Positions 1-15,400 are shown, counted from the stretch's first letter. The stretch is 64,000 bases of DNA from Urophycis tenuis (GCA_036785325.1 JAXIVH010000453.1:18501-82500); one strand, 5' to 3'. Numbers and translations: made by a program. Notes: generated by a model not told the origin, from the sequence alone.

Positions 1-1400
1 CATCATACCTTCTTATAACCTATAACAGAAACAGGGTGCTGGCATTAAGTGGCGATCTGCTGCTATTGCTGCTGCCTCAGACTATCTGTGCCTATCATAT
101 ACCTTCCTGGTCATCTGTCACTGGCTGCTTTACAATACCCCAGACTGGCCTAGTCTTATAGAGGAAGTCGCTCGACAGCACTTCCTCTTAAGCCCCGCCC
201 CCACCCCCACTCTCTCGCTCTCTCTGTCTCTCTGATGTCACTTTAAGGATGTCAACACCCACACCTTCACACCCAGGTCTAAAGAGAACTCTCTGGGGTA
301 GACGTGGGGGATGTTTTATCACGTGGCCATCAAAGTGATGGGGGTGGTGGAGATTATGTTTGTCCAATCTTTTGCGGAAAACTGATTGTATAATGTCACT
401 GGACACATGTTAAAAATGAACTGTTTACCAGAATGTGTTATCTAATAGCATTGGACAGCAAAAGAAAAAAAAAACACAAGCATGTTATGAATATCAGTCT
501 GAAAAGTGTGGTCTTTATCAGGAGATAGCCTACTTGAAGGAGGACTCTGTTTAACCAGATCGGAAGCTATACCTGGAAATATGATGATGATGATGATGAA
601 GATGATGCATGTCGTTCCCCCCCCCCCCCCTCTCCGTGTTTCCAAAGTGAATTGCTTTACTGGACCTACCGTTTTGACCCAAGGGGTAGGGTGGGATTTT
701 TCTTTTTAAATAACAGAATATTACGGTTTCAACGTTGTTTTATAAGAGTTCATATTTGTTTGTTTATTTGTGTTTCCCTTATGCAATTCTTTGTAAAGCC
801 TTCCTTCTCTTTTTTGTACAGAAGCAGCGACTAATGTAAACACTGTAAATAATCAGCGTGTCTGCGACAACAATCACTACTAAAGAATAGAGATCTATGC
901 CCCAGAGTGACAAGCGAAAGTCTAGTTGTTGTTTCCTTCTTTTTGTTTTTCTTCCTCCTCTAATGAGAAGACGCACTTGGGTCGATGGGGGTCCTGACGT
1001 GGCTTCACGGCATGTTTCTGTAACCACATGGATCCCATATGTCTAACATTGCTCTGTGGACACTCAATAAATTCATGCCAATTTTCACATCAAGGGGATC
1101 GCGTTTTTTTTTTGTTCGTATGTATTCAGACTCACAAGTCCTCCAATAGGCGGCGCAAAGTCTTTTGGCCGTCGTCGATGCAAATGTCCTCGCCATAATG
1201 TGTGAGGGTCTAGCTCTACTGTGACAAATCGAATTTATTGCTGCATGTAAACGTACCATAATGGACCGGTGGGTTCGGGCTTGAGGGCCAGAGGAGGTTC
1301 CAAACGTCTGCCCCGCCCCCCCACGCTACATATATATCATAACGTCCTTGCTGTCAAGTTAATCCAGTTGACTGGCTGTCCCCACTGGGTACTTAACACG
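1..1400. other. Upstream region of mybph, no gene recognised
   Basis: No convincing coding exon is seen. The stretch holds a short (ATG)n run near 582-607, a C homopolymer near 618-630, and AT-rich unique-looking sequence. The last 150 bases before the mybph start codon are the probable proximal promoter. Short open frames here are scattered on both strands and lack recognisable domains. Confidence 0.5.
1325..1345 (+). promoter_or_regulatory. TATA-like element of mybph
   Basis: A CATATATATC sequence lies about 70 bases before the mybph ATG at 1401, a spacing that fits a TATA box with a short 5' leader. It is preceded by a C-rich stretch. This is a positional inference; no transcript start is visible from sequence alone. 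Confidence 0.4.
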
Positions 1401-2821
1401 ATGCCAGCCAAGCCAGCACCCATCAAAAAGTCCCCGGTCAAGAAGGCTGCCGAGAAGGCGCCTGAACCGGCCCCGGAGCCCGCCCCAGTAGAGGCCCCAC
1501 CTGCCGAAGCCCCGGTGGAGGCCGCGCCCGCGGAGGTTGCACCGGCCGTGGCAGAGCCCGCCGCGGCAGAGCCCGCCGCGGCAGACCCCGCCGCCCCAGC
1601 TGAGGAAGCCCCCGCAGCGGAAGGTAGTTGCTGGTTTATCACGTGCTGGTTTATCACCAGTCATCCAGTCTGAACTAGCAAGTCATAGGCTGCATGTGCA
1701 CCTAAATAATGGAGGTCATCCTAAAATGTCCAGGAAGGAATATATATATACTTTATCTTCTTGATGCATTTCTTGATTTTACTTCTCAAGTTATTGAAAT
1801 TTATGTGAACTAGGACTACTGAAGATGCTCAGTTTATATAGCTTATGCCTATTTATTTTTTTAAACGTTGGTTACATTAATCACAGTTTAATGTCCGGTT
1901 GGCAAATGGGCTTACTTAAAATCTGTAGCACCTCCTGCTCAGTTGTCAGTCAGGTGCTTAACTCAAACATTTGTAGTGACAGAATACTTGCCCTTAATTA
2001 CTATATTTCTTTTCAGACGTCTGATTAAACAATCAAAGTGTTTCAAATGAATAATTCATAGCCAATTTACAAGACAGCCTGACAAGAAAGAGCCTTGTAA
2101 CCTTGATTCAGTCTTGACCCAAACAAGTTAAACGAGTATTTGTAACAGTTTTTTTTAACTGTTTCCAACTGTTTTTGGAGTTTAATAGAAACGGCACAAT
2201 GTGGAAAGATGATTTTTCCTTAACTACAAAGACGTCGTGGTTGTGTTACCTTCTGGTATAAATGACAGTGTTAAGTGTGTATTAACACCAGTTACATGGG
2301 CCGGGCTTTGGAGCACTAATCTCTAGCAGGGGTTTCATATCCGCGTTAGACGAGCACCACGTAGCCTGCTGGCTTCGCTCACCGTGACGTCAACGCTGTC
2401 AAAAGGTCACTTCTTGTGACCGAAATACAACTTTGTTGAGAGACGGCTGAGACAAGGTTGTTGCTTTGGTGAGATATTATGGATACAGTTAGGGTCACTC
2501 GCTGAGTTAAACCATCTCTGGTGATGTGAGCTTTCCTCTTCCTCATCCATCCCTCCCTCTCTCCTGATGATCCACCATTCCTTTCCTCCATATAAGTTTA
2601 TGTTCTTCCTCGATGATGTAATCATGCTACATACACTACTGTGCATGTATCACGGTGTCACTGATAGTGCCAGTCAAGGTGCTCTACTAACCTCAAAGTG
2701 TGTTCCTCTCCACAGGTGGTGAACACACATTGCATGTTTTAGTGTATGTGCGTGCGCACATGGCATTGTGTCATCGTGTACAAACCTTTCCTGCTTGGAC
2801 AGTGTTTACCATAACATGTGC

Positions 2822-2872
<51 letters not shown>

Positions 2873-5800
2873 TGTCACACTTAAGGTGTCTTCCAAACAT
2901 GTCTTCCAATATCTATTTATTAGTTCCGCGGGGATGCCAGTCGTGACATCCAGTTGGGGGGTCTACTTCACAGCAGTCTATTTATGACACCTTAAGATGT
3001 CCAGGAACGTCTCGGAAGATGAATAGATGTTGTGAATGGGAAAAACACAACAGCCGTCCTGTGGACTTCCCACAGCGTGCTTGTCTGCTGCTTACCGCCC
3101 TGCCCCTGCTGAGACAGTAGTGGTCGTAACAAAAAACCTGACCTGCTTGCACGCTGCAATGTCACAACATGACCCTCATGCCATGCGCTTCCCTCGCGGC
3201 CTAATCCCAACGCTAGCTGCTGCTGCTGCTGCCGCCGCTGCTGATGCGCCCGCTGGCGAGGAAGGCGCCGCTGTGCCCGCGGCCGACCCGGCGGCTGACC
3301 CCGCCGCCGCTGCAGAGGCTGCCCCGGGAGCTCCAGCGGACGGTAAAACATCTAACCTGCAAGACCGGCCCTCTCTCCGGCCCGTCTCGACCCACAGCGC
3401 CGTCAAACGTCAACAGCGCTAAGCTAGGCTTCAGAGGAAGGATGCTTTGTTGAAAAGCTAAAGAGTTATAGCACGTTGCATCTGACGCGCTTGGCCCCTG
3501 GCTGTAACTCATGCTTTGGAAGAAAAAAGAAAAGTTCAGAAAAATCACGTACAATTGTCTTTTACGCTAAACGGCCGCTGCGATGTTTGGAAACTGGAAG
3601 GCGACATTAATTGGATCCTGTAGGCGTTGCGGTGATAACGAAACATGTTTTGAATTGTTTTGTTGGATGTTTAGCTGCTCCTGCTGAAGCCGCTCAAGTT
3701 GAAGAGCCCCCCAAGGCTCCTACACCCCCTCCTCCTGCAGGTAACATGGTGGGCTGTGACCACAAGGGTCTATCAATACACATTCATATCATATCATACT
3801 TTGGAAAAACTATTATATAAATTTGCCATATTTCTATGAGCATGAACTTTTGCCAAAAATATAAAGCACAAGAATGCAATTTCCTAAATAAAAAGTGAAA
3901 AATATTTCTCAAGACACATTATTCAGGCACCATTAGTTTCATAATCCAAGTTATGTACTTAATTGATCCTACGCATAACATCCATATAATCCTGACTCTT
4001 TACAGAAGATAAATAGCTCGGGTTTGCCTGTGTGTCATTCAACCTCTAATCATCATGTATTCCTAACCAGTCCCTACCAGCGCCCCTCTGAGCTTGGTGG
4101 TGGAGGATGTGAATGACACCACGCTCACCGTCAAGTGGAGACCCCCAGAGACCATCGGAGACTCCGGTCTGGATGGATATACCGTGGAGCACTGCAAGGA
4201 AGGAAGTAGGTGCTGGACTCAAGTCAGTTAGTCGTGTGTGTGTGTGTGTCTGTGTGTGTGAGCGGGCCTGCACCTGTCTCCAGAGTGTCAGAGGGCAGAT
4301 TGACTTGTTGCCTGCCCCTGGCCGTATAGGGCCCACGCTTTGCGCCCCTGTCACCGTATCCCTTTGGACGCTGCTTTTAGAACCCGACGCGTTCTCGGAT
4401 GACAGCGGCTGCCCCCCCGCTGAGGTTTCCCCCTCCGCTTGCCAGAACCCCTTATGGGCAATTTGGTTGTAAACTTATGTCGTCAGGCAATAAACCACAC
4501 AAAGTGCCCTGATTCACGTTTGTTTATGACAGTAGAAAGCAAACACAACAACCACCCCATGCTAACCAAAAAATGCATTTCTTCGTATATGAGAATCAGA
4601 TCTATATGAAAATCAGATCATCGTTGTTCTATTTATTTCCCCATTTTTGTATTATTATTTTTTTTTTTTGTATTTGTTTTAGCCAAAGCAAATGCTACAT
4701 TAGTCATGTGTAACGCATGTGTGGTCCTCTGTGCAGGTAGCGACTGGGTCGTGGCTAACAGCGAGCTAACTCCAGCTAACCGCCTCTGCATCAAGGAGCT
4801 GACCACGGGCGACCGGTTGAACGTCCGCGTGGTGGCTGTGAACGCCGGTGGCCGTAGCGAGGCCTGTGCCCTGGTCGAGTCCGTGCCCATCCGGGAAGTT
4901 GTTGGTGAGTTTGGGCCACACCGAATGCATTTAAATCACATGAAAAGCAAGTCTATGGATGGAGGGTTGGATAGCCTACACACGAGGTGAATGCTAGCCA
5001 GTATGAAACAAGTTTACTAAAAGATAACTTCATAATATTGTATGATGTTGTATTACAGTGTATTCGCGTATTCTCTGTCCTATCTGTCTTGATATATTTT
5101 TATGACATGCACATTCTGTGTGGTATAGTCAGATGGAATACATATACGAGACAGCCTTTTTGAGACCACTGAATGAACACGTTGATTTCCACACAACCCT
5201 GTGATTGATGTTACAAGCTACAACGGCTGTCAGGTAGGATTTAAACGGATACGAGTTCAGATTTTCAGATGACACGGCTGCAGAAGGGGTTCTCTTCAGT
5301 GTTGTGGACCACGGCCTCTTCAAAGCCTTCGCAACGCAGGAGAGCTATCTTGAGAATGCTCACGTTGCACCGTGGGTGTAAAAGGTGGTCCTCAGTGCCA
5401 ATGTCAGAGATGGACCCCGCAGCTGTATGGGCATCAATCCTGATGGTGATGACAAGACCTTTCATTAGCTTTAATTTATACATACTACCGGGGTGCGCCC
5501 AGCAGAACTGTTAAGTAGACAATCTTGGCAGTGCCCTCAGCCATGTTACGCCTCCCCTACAATCTAACATCACCCCGTATTCAAATGCCTCATGATTACC
5601 ATACATTTAAATATGACCTGCACAGAAGGGCATGCTACTGGTAGTAAACAACGAGAGTAAAAAAGTATCTGTGTAAAACAAGAGTTCATGGCCAAAGCTT
5701 TGCGTGCAGATCAAAACAAATGATGTTTATGTGGTAACTGCAGTGCGCAGTGGTGTGCCTTTAAGATGTCCCTGTGACGTGTCAGTCAGCGACAACAGGG

Positions 5801-6695
5801 GGATTTATGGCCTGTCGGGCAGGTGAAGCAAAACGTTTGTCTGATCAGCTGTCGCACTGTCGCACACCCTGTAAAAACCACAACCTTGATGTCACAAACT
5901 CACTTTCACTCATTTCATGGTTGTAGGTTTGAAGGTCTGAAACGTTTTCAAAGCTAGTGAGTATGGATTCATTAAACATACTGGGTGGTCCAAAAATAAC
6001 GGTCAATTTTGAAGAAAAAAAACCCCTGATAATTGCTTTTGCTCCAGCAAAGGTGCCGCTTGTCCATATCTCCGTTTTATGTCGGTGTCCTGTGCTAAAC
6101 CAGTGTCAACACTGGGTGTTTTTGGCAGTGTTAATGGCCCACAGAGGTCAAACTGATGCTTCCCATATACTTTTATAACCACCTCCCACAGACACGCACA
6201 CTGTAGACAGCTTCCACAACACTCCATGCGTAAGGTCAAGACGGCAGGCATTTCCTCTACTAAGCGGCAACTAAGAGATAGATCAAATGCTCAGAGCGAC
6301 TCCAATTGGCCATCTCCTTGTGCTCACACCTTGTCGTCATTCACACGCGAGCTGCACACTTTTTGCTGTGATACCGCAGAGCCGTGAGTCACCGGGGCTA
6401 ATTCCCTCCCTGACACCATGGCTTGTGTGTCCCCTACTTGGTCTACCTTTGGCAGGGCCGTGCCGCCTTGGACTGTCCTTCCACATGCACGACACATTTT
6501 CCGGTTGAGGGATCAAGCCCCTGGGAACAAATAACCTCCCCCCGTTGCAACCAGAAGCAACAGTTCAATCTAGTGGAGCGAAACGTGAGCCTAATGAACG
6601 GATTGGAGATGGCCTACAGGGATTACGCTCAGCTGTGTTCTCAGTCGCTCATATCCTGCAGACACTGGCCAGGCGTGAGCACACACACACACACA

Positions 6696-6774
<79 letters not shown>

Positions 6775-6895
6775 CCTCAAAGATAGAAAGTACACACAGT
6801 ACACACGTTACACACGTTTCTCAAAAAGAGGATGTTGCTTTCTGTTCTTAGGCCAAGGAGGACGATGCAGTGAAGCACACTGATTAGCAGGGATT

Positions 6896-6927
<32 letters not shown>

Positions 6928-8901
6928 TGAGGTCCAGACCACATCCAGGACCGCTGCCTTTTACAACAGTCTGTTGCCACTGTGGAGTGACGGTGACAAG
7001 TGTTTATAAATGGCGTGAGAAGATAAGGAGGATGCGCTGGCAGAGACTAACCAGAAAGGTTAGGAATGGGGGAGGCGTGGTGAGAGAGAGCGAGAGGACA
7101 CTCTGATGGACAGGATGGATATAGAGCGGCAGCGGGGAGAGAAAGTGAGCGGGAAGTTGTGAGTTTCAGGAGATGGACGATCAGCTGTGCCCGATGGAAA
7201 ACAGCTTCACGGCAGATTTGCTCGGGGGTTTGCTTACATGGTGAGGGGCTCCGACCGGCTCCTGACCTGCAAAGTGATTGGCTTTCCTGCACTTGGCATG
7301 TCTCTATGTATGGATGCATGTATGTACAGTGCCTTCCCTCCCTCGTTTGCACTCGAAGCGAGGGGAGCGGAGAGAACTCGTGTCTTCGTACGTCCGAAGA
7401 TGTTCTTATCGTCTGCGCTATTTTGGAGACGTCTTCGCTGTGTTGGGTTTCCTGCTGCTTTGCTTCATATGGAATGACCACACAGGAGACTGTCCGCCCC
7501 CAGTCTGTTATCACCACACACCTCTACACTAGGCCTGAACGATTAATCACATTTTCATCGTCATCGCGATGTGAACGTTCGCGATAAACACATCGCAAAA
7601 GCTGGTCTGTAATGCGATAAGTTCACCACACACACTCGGGCCATCCTTGAAAATATTTTGGTTTGCCATAACCCGACCGACCCTGTCAATTTAGGACCGA
7701 CCCAAATGTTTTTTTCTTTTCCTTTTAGTCTGACCGACATGCCGGTTGTAAACTTGCATTAAGACCGACCGTTGTTTTTTTTGCTCTTATGCAACTACAA
7801 TAAAGCCCTATTAATTATATTTTAGTAAGTATCGCGAATAGAAATGCATACATACACACGTAGGCTACGTTGTTTCTTTTATATTCTCTCCATTTCATCA
7901 ATAGTTCGCACTTGTCGGTTATGATGGCTGCGGCTGCAGTAAAGAAAATGTTCGCGGTCACCGAATAACTTTGGGTTCAGGCTCCGTCGCAAAAGGTCCT
8001 ACATAAAAAAATGCATTGAAATATCTCAACACCGCTATAAGGTGACGTGTCGACTGATGTCAAGGAGACCACTAAACGTTTACGGGTTGGAGACGCAGTC
8101 GGTGATGTCACAATATGCAAATTTGTTTAAATTCATACCGACGTATTTACCATGACCAAAATTTTACTTTCTTTTTTATTCTTTTATTATTTATCGCAAG
8201 TCATAAGGTCATCACAATATTGAACAGTGTAATCGCACATCGCACATTTTGCTGATATCGTGCAGGTCTACTCTACACCTTCATCTCATCCTCTCACCTA
8301 CTGTCTACTTGGAAACTGGAACATTTTGTAGTGAGTTGAAGGGACACGTTGTTGATGTCACACGGTGTTGGAAGGCTTTTGGCCGTCCGGCAGACACGAC
8401 AAGTCACATGTTCATCATCGGGCTGCGTCTCCTGGTGGACGATCTATTTAGGAACTCGTTGACCTGTCATTCTTAGCATGCATGGCGCTGCTCCAAAGAT
8501 ATAATGGTTTGAAGTGTACATTACACACACCTTAGCCTCGTCCCTGGCTCTGGAGGGGTGGCGGGTTAAGGGGTTAGCAGAAGGGGGCACTATGTATCTA
8601 GCAACATGATGTATGAATAGCAGGGGTTCAGGTGATATCACCATAACACAGAGCGTTAGCATCTACAAAAATGATTTGTTGTGAGTAGATGAGAGAATAC
8701 GTTGGCGGGCCGGTTGGAAGGCGGCGCAACCAAAGTGTAACGTGATGGTTCTCGTGTTCTCCCAGACCGCCCCAAGATCCGCATGCCCCGCATCCTCAGA
8801 TCTCGCTACGTGAGGACCGTCGGTGCGCAGATCAACCTGGTCATTCCCTTCAATGTGAGCACGCACACACGCACACACACGCATGCGCACGCACGCACGC
8901 A

Positions 8902-8940
<39 letters not shown>

Positions 8941-8998
8941 TATATGCACACATGCATACATGCAAACAAGCATGCACATACAAACAGAATCGCAAACG

Positions 8999-9031
<33 letters not shown>

Positions 9032-9375
9032 TCCTACTTTTACAAATCCGCAGGGGGAACAAAGGATGACATGATACAACGCTCTGAGCTATTGTACTCT
9101 ATGAGCTATACTTTATGAGTATTATTGTATAGTAACAAGTTGTAACGTTCTGTCGTGTCTCTCCCCAGGGTAAGCCCAAGCCGGTGGTCACCTGGCTGAA
9201 GGACGGCGAGCCACTGGACTCCAAGAGGGCCAACATCAGGAACAGTGACAAGGACAGCATCCTGTTCATACGCACCAGCAAACGGGAGGACTCCGGCGTC
9301 TACGAGATGACCGTCAAGGTGGACAGCTTCGAGGACAAGGCTGCCCTCACCCTCCAGATCGTGGGTAAGCTGCAG

Positions 9376-9416
<41 letters not shown>

Positions 9417-9957
9417 TGTGGGTGAACTTGTGTTCCAGAGGAAGGTGCAATGTGAAATGATGACGAGGTGGCCATAGCTGTGTTTGGTGTCTGTGAGTAC
9501 TTGTTTTCGTCGTCGTTTTTTATGAGGATGCCATCAAGTATTGATTTGGATTTAGTAGTCGCTCGCTTTCTTTCGCTGTTGCACGCTACTTCAGCACTAA
9601 AATACTTAGTGAACAGGAATCGTTTTGTTTTGAACCGTATCGGTTTCCTTGGGATTTTATATAATTCACTTGGGGAAGTGGAACTCAAAAGTGAGCCATG
9701 AGCAAAAGCCATATTGTTGCAGTCCCAGTAATATCATACCCTCATGATGTCAGCAGATTTTTAGTTTCATTTTTCACAATCACTCATGTATCTTGCACCT
9801 ATCCTCTCACTTTATTTGCCAGAGCATCAGAGTTACCCTCATTACTGCAACAGCTGGCTTCGAGCTTAGAGCCTAGAGTTTTCATTTGAGCAGTCAGTAG
9901 ATGATATGCTCCAGAATTGATTATCAGCATTGTCATGAATGCTGTGGTCAAGGTTAC

Positions 9958-9989
<32 letters not shown>

Positions 9990-12340
9990 TACCTCCAGAG
10001 AAACCTGGCCCTCCGGAGAGCGTGAAACTGGTGGACACCTGGGGCTTCAACGCTGCACTGGAGTGGAAGCCCCCCAAGGACGGCGGCAACACGGAGATCA
10101 CCGGCTACACCATCCAGAAGGCCGACAAGAAAACCGGGGTGAGAACACTCAGACTTGATCGCGGACAGACAACACACACACATACAAACAAATGGTTAGG
10201 CTTTTAATCAACAGGTTTGTTGAGTCACAGATAATGAGCAAGAGGTTGTAAAGAAAGAATAAAAGAATAGAATAAAAAGTTTAACTCAGATTTCCATGGA
10301 TTAATGAGAGTCAGCTTTAATGTCATTGTGCAGAGTACAGAGACAACAAAATGCAGTTGGCTTTCTAACCAGAAGTATTGTACTTGAGTTGTGCAATATT
10401 GGTAGACAGTTTTAAAGTGGCAAGTAATTAAAGTGACAGTCGTCAACAGTAAGTAACATTAAACAATAAACAGAAGTGGAGGTAGTAATTGGAGTGAGTT
10501 TCCAAACGTCTTCTCTTTACTTTACTTGTATGTGTGTAGTTTCACTTGAGACTTTGAGCTTCTAACTGATTTTGCCTCCCTTTGCTCAGGATTGGTTCAC
10601 GGTTTTGGAGCACTATCACAGGCTAAATGCCACCATCTCGGACCTCATCATGGGCAACTCCTACACCTTCAGGGTGTTCTCTGAGAACAAAGTGGGCATC
10701 AGCGAGGAAGCCGTCGAGACAAAGGACATCGCCACCATCCAGAAGACAGGTAGCCCGGTCGCTGTGAAGTAACGACAGTGTGGTGGATGTGATGTGTTGT
10801 TGGCGAGTCAAGTCACTGCGGGAATTCGCTTGGGTTATCTCTCGGTGAGGCCACCAAGACCCAGAGCACGACAGGCGGGAAGTGATCTTTTGGAAGGGTT
10901 CTATTGCTTTTTGTTTACACTTCAAATATGAAGGGAGCCCGCCTCAGCGCAAATTCGAGCACTATGAAAAATAGATAACTAAATGTTTTGGGCTGAGAGT
11001 TCATGGAAGGAGGGGGTGTTATGCCCATGGTTACAGCCAACCCAACTACGCGATGCTTTTTCCTTCATGTCGTTGTGTAGGAGCGTTATAACGAACGGTG
11101 ATGTGCACGAAATGCATCCGAGAAGCCACCCCGTTCAGCGCACTGCGACGTGCGGAGCACAGTGGAACCTTCACACACTGGGTGGCAGAGACTCGCAAGA
11201 ACAGTTTAATTGGTTTTACTCCCATTTTCTCTTAATCACGCTTTTATTTTAGCAACAGGGGACGTAGATTACAGTAGATTAGACCGCTACCGCTGTAAGA
11301 GCAGTGTTGGTGCGGGGGGGAGGCACAGGTGTTTCCTTAGTGGCCCGGGTGTCTCCGTCCGGTCTTAGCCTGTGCGTCGTCATCGAGTCCAGCTGACTTG
11401 TGTGTGTGTGTTGTGGCAGGCATCGTCTACAAGCCCCTCGAGTACAAGGAGCACGACTTCAACGAGGCCCCCAAGTTCACCGCGCCCCTCAACGACCGCG
11501 CCACCACTGTGGGCTACTCCACCAAGCTGCTGTGTGCCGTCCGCGGGTCACCAAAGGTATGCGCACACGATCCGGTTGGGATGTCGATACAACTGTTTGC
11601 AACTGTTTGGAGGGGCGGGGGGTAGTTCAAAGGAGTCTCAAAAATTTTTGCGTGTTCCATTTGTCATCACTTTCATGATTTTACATTTTCATTTAATTTG
11701 TGTGCAAAATGACTAGTTTCTACAGAGCCCCGAAATACACTGAGGGAAATGAAAAACCTTTACATCTACGGCACCCTCGATATTAGATTGATAATGTACA
11801 GCGCGGCATTGTGTTAATGCTAGCTAACGCTCAACTGTGCATGCTAGCGGTTACTAGCTAACACTTGATAAAATGTTCGGGATGACGATGGTCTTTTCAG
11901 CATACCCTGTCCTCTAGCTGCTGACAGACATTGCTACACACATTGGCCGGCATTCAGAAGTGGGATTGTTGTGTGTAGACAAGTTGCTGGTAGCCTGCTG
12001 TAAGTGGTTGGAACACAGAGCAAAAATGCACAGCTTAGCATGGCATAGCTCTGGGAGTCTAGGGAAAGCTCCTGTGACATGCTAGCTGTGTGCTGCTCTT
12101 CGTGTCAGTGTTAGCCCTCGGTGCTGTCCTGTGACATTTCACATACAGTACATATCTAGTTAATTGCTTTATAAACAATTATCTTCAATCTTTCAGGTGT
12201 CTTTGCGTGATGTAATGCATATTTATACAAATGAGAGTATTTAAATTCACGCACTGAACCAAGGACAAACTATTAACATACGACACAAAAGTATACACCA
12301 CACATAAACACATGACTAGCAACTTTATAATATACATACA

Positions 12341-12434
<94 letters not shown>

Positions 12435-15400
12435 CCTATATACCAATAAGATCATAGTCAAATAATAATGCTAATAATATAACATCCAACCCATTAATTT
12501 TGTATGCCCTTTGTGCGTGCAGCTTCTCTTTGAACTCTATGGTGTACGTTTTATTACCGTCATAAATTAGGTATTAATGTTACAGCCACTGCTTCAGACC
12601 AGGAGTCTCGTCATGTTCTGGTATTTCTATGTCTGCTGTTGGCCGCCAAATATCTGGCTAAACCTATCTTTACCTTCGCCTTGTTGACGCGAGATAGTTG
12701 TGAGGGCAAGGTGGAGGGCGGGAACACACTATTCAGAACAGCATGGTGTGTGTGTGTGTTTGTGTGTCTGTGTGCGTGTGTGTCTGTGGGTGCGTGAATG
12801 CGAGGGTGCGTGTGACTCGGCTGATAAATATCTATGTAGATATGATGAGGACTATCCTTAACCATTAAGCATGCTGCCTCAATGTGACCCTTAAGGAACT
12901 CGTGTAGAGAAGTCCTTACAGTATTTGGGTGTGTTATGCTGTGTGTGTGTGTGTGTGTGTGTGTTGTAACCCTTCCAGGAATCACATTTCAAGGACAGCT
13001 GTGGCACTCCTCAAAACGTGCATGTGGTTGGTCAATGTAGCGATGCTGCAGCACACCTCTTATTTAAGTTAGTTCTGTTTTCTAGGAGGCTTGAGTCCTG
13101 CTCAAGCCTCTTGGATCATCTTGGAATGACTCGTATGTTGTAGCATATGTTAAAAGAGTGTGTGTGAGTGTGGGGTGGGGGGTGGGTGGGTGGTGGTACA
13201 TTCACAGCTGCATTGACACATTACACACTTGTACATTCAGCTGCATTTAGAAGATGCCCTAGTGGGGCCACATCCCTTATCTATTTTGGTATTTTCTTGG
13301 AACGAGTTGAAACTCCGTCGCTCTGTGTCTCTTTCCGTTTCTTTGATCGGAGAAGACAGTGTGCAGGTGGAGCGTGACTTAAGAAAGTGGGAGGAGATTT
13401 CAGAGAGCCGATGGAATGTCAAAAAACAGTAGGGTGATAAGAATAGAGTGTTGTGCTCTGGTGTGGTGACGTGTGCACGTCACGCCAGCAGCTATTTTGG
13501 CCACCAGATGAGAGTGCACGTGTGTGCAGCTCTCAGCGTGACCGCCCGTGTGATGGACATTCAGACAGACAGACTGGTGCAGGACAGACGTTGCATTGAT
13601 CTTTACATTCTTTACAAAATACTCAAGATTTGCACTGAACACATCATGTTTTAATTTGTTATTGTGATTTGTATTATTTATCCCGACTTTATTATTTGTA
13701 TGAGGATGAAACCTTTTGTCCAGCTGTTGGCAGCTGAATAACTTGATACCCCCACTGAGGTTGATGCAATGTTACAACGGGAGAGATGGGTAGAGAAGCA
13801 AAATAATGTAAGCATTAAGGGATATTTTTAGACACCTCTGTATGTTGAAGGGTTTATTATGTAGATCGTTTCAATGATATCTGGCCAAGTGACAATGTTT
13901 CGGTGTTAAATAACAGTGGGCCCTCATACCCCACAGTCACCCCCCAGCATCTATATTAAGACTGTAAAGAAATGAGAAACTATGACCTCAACGTATTCAC
14001 ATTTCTTTCTTGATGTGAATATTTCCTTCTGGGAAATTATTTTGGTCTTTCAGTGGCTGGAAGTTGAATTACGAATTGTTACCAACGCGTGTATGTTGGA
14101 GATACATTAGCATTGAATATATAAGCCAATAAAGGACAACTACAAATACAGACCTGGAATTGGACTGTTGAAGCACTCCTGACAAAGAAAAGAATCAAGA
14201 TGAACAAACATTGTGGTGGACCTATTGCATTGGGTTGCACAGGATTGAAACGTGTTATCGTGTTAATGTGTTATTAATAATATAAGCTGTGTAGCATCAC
14301 TGAAATAGCTAAAGGCATGGTTTTGTGTTTTAGTTTTTTTCTTCTTCTACTGATCCAGTAGAACTTTACTCGTTGAACTTCTTTAGTTGTTGATTTATGT
14401 GGAATCAACGACTAAAGAGGGGCTGAGGGAGTCCGCTCTGCAGAGCAGTGCATATTGGGATCTTGCAAGTGGCGTCCCAGCTGGAAGAATAAGCAGAAGT
14501 CTGTCGGGGGCCGTCGGGCCAACAGGTCGACGCGGAGACGTTGAAAAACAGCAGGGTGTCCCCCGGGAAAGGCAATACGCCGCAGAGAGAATGTCAGCGA
14601 AACCGAGAGACGCGCATTCCACGTGTGCGGCAGGCGGCTCGGGTTTCCCCCACTCGGCCCGTTGGTTTGTGAGCGTCAGCGCTGAGCGGCTGGAAGACGA
14701 GTCGCCGGTGGGGCCGGCGGCGGGACGCTACGGGCGGCAGCAGCCCCGCCTGCGTCACGCGGCCAGCAGGCAGGACTACGCTGTGCCCCCCGCGGTCTAC
14801 CTGGGGAAGCCCCTGCGCTGTGGACAGACCCATGGACGTGTCCAAAAGAAACCGGAATCAGTCGCCTGTGGCCTGTTGAGTGATATGTCGCTGGATATTA
14901 TCGTTGTATGAATGCGTCTGCTGAACAGCTGAAAACCAGTTGGGGAGAAAAATGCTTTGAGTCAACGTTATGACGTGGCCACTATGTGTTTCATATTGAT
15001 CAAGTTTCAAGTTGTTTATTCTCCAATGTGCAGCGGCACTACAGTCATACTGTACAATGAAATGTTTTGGACGAGGCCTGTTCCAACATGGAAGGAAAAT
15101 CTATTAAATAAATACAATACAATACAATAAAATATGGGCATCACAGAATGAAATAAAAGCAGCAGTGGAGAATGATCTAAAGATAGGGATGCAGATGTGC
15201 AGGCATAAAATATTATACATAGTGTTGAATTATACATTAATGTTGATGGTAGCAATGACAGCAATGATCTAAAGATACAGATGTGCAGGTATGATGTGCA
15301 TGTACATGTTGTACGTATTATACATAAATAGACGACGGGGTGAAAATCAACAGCCACCAGAAGTCCAAAGAAAGCTGCACCCCCTCTTGAACCCATCTCC

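Noticed and set aside
8663..9118. Cys/Val and His/Thr repeat proteins on both strands
   Set aside because: Direct translations of (CA)n/(GT)n microsatellites. The same holds for similar frames at 2820, 6660, 41120, 44860 and 63200.
14387..14911. Plus-strand open frame of 174 codons in the large mybph intron
   Set aside because: No recognisable domain, no plausible splice borders joining it to mybph, and an overlapping frame on the other strand. GC-rich composition alone explains the open frame.
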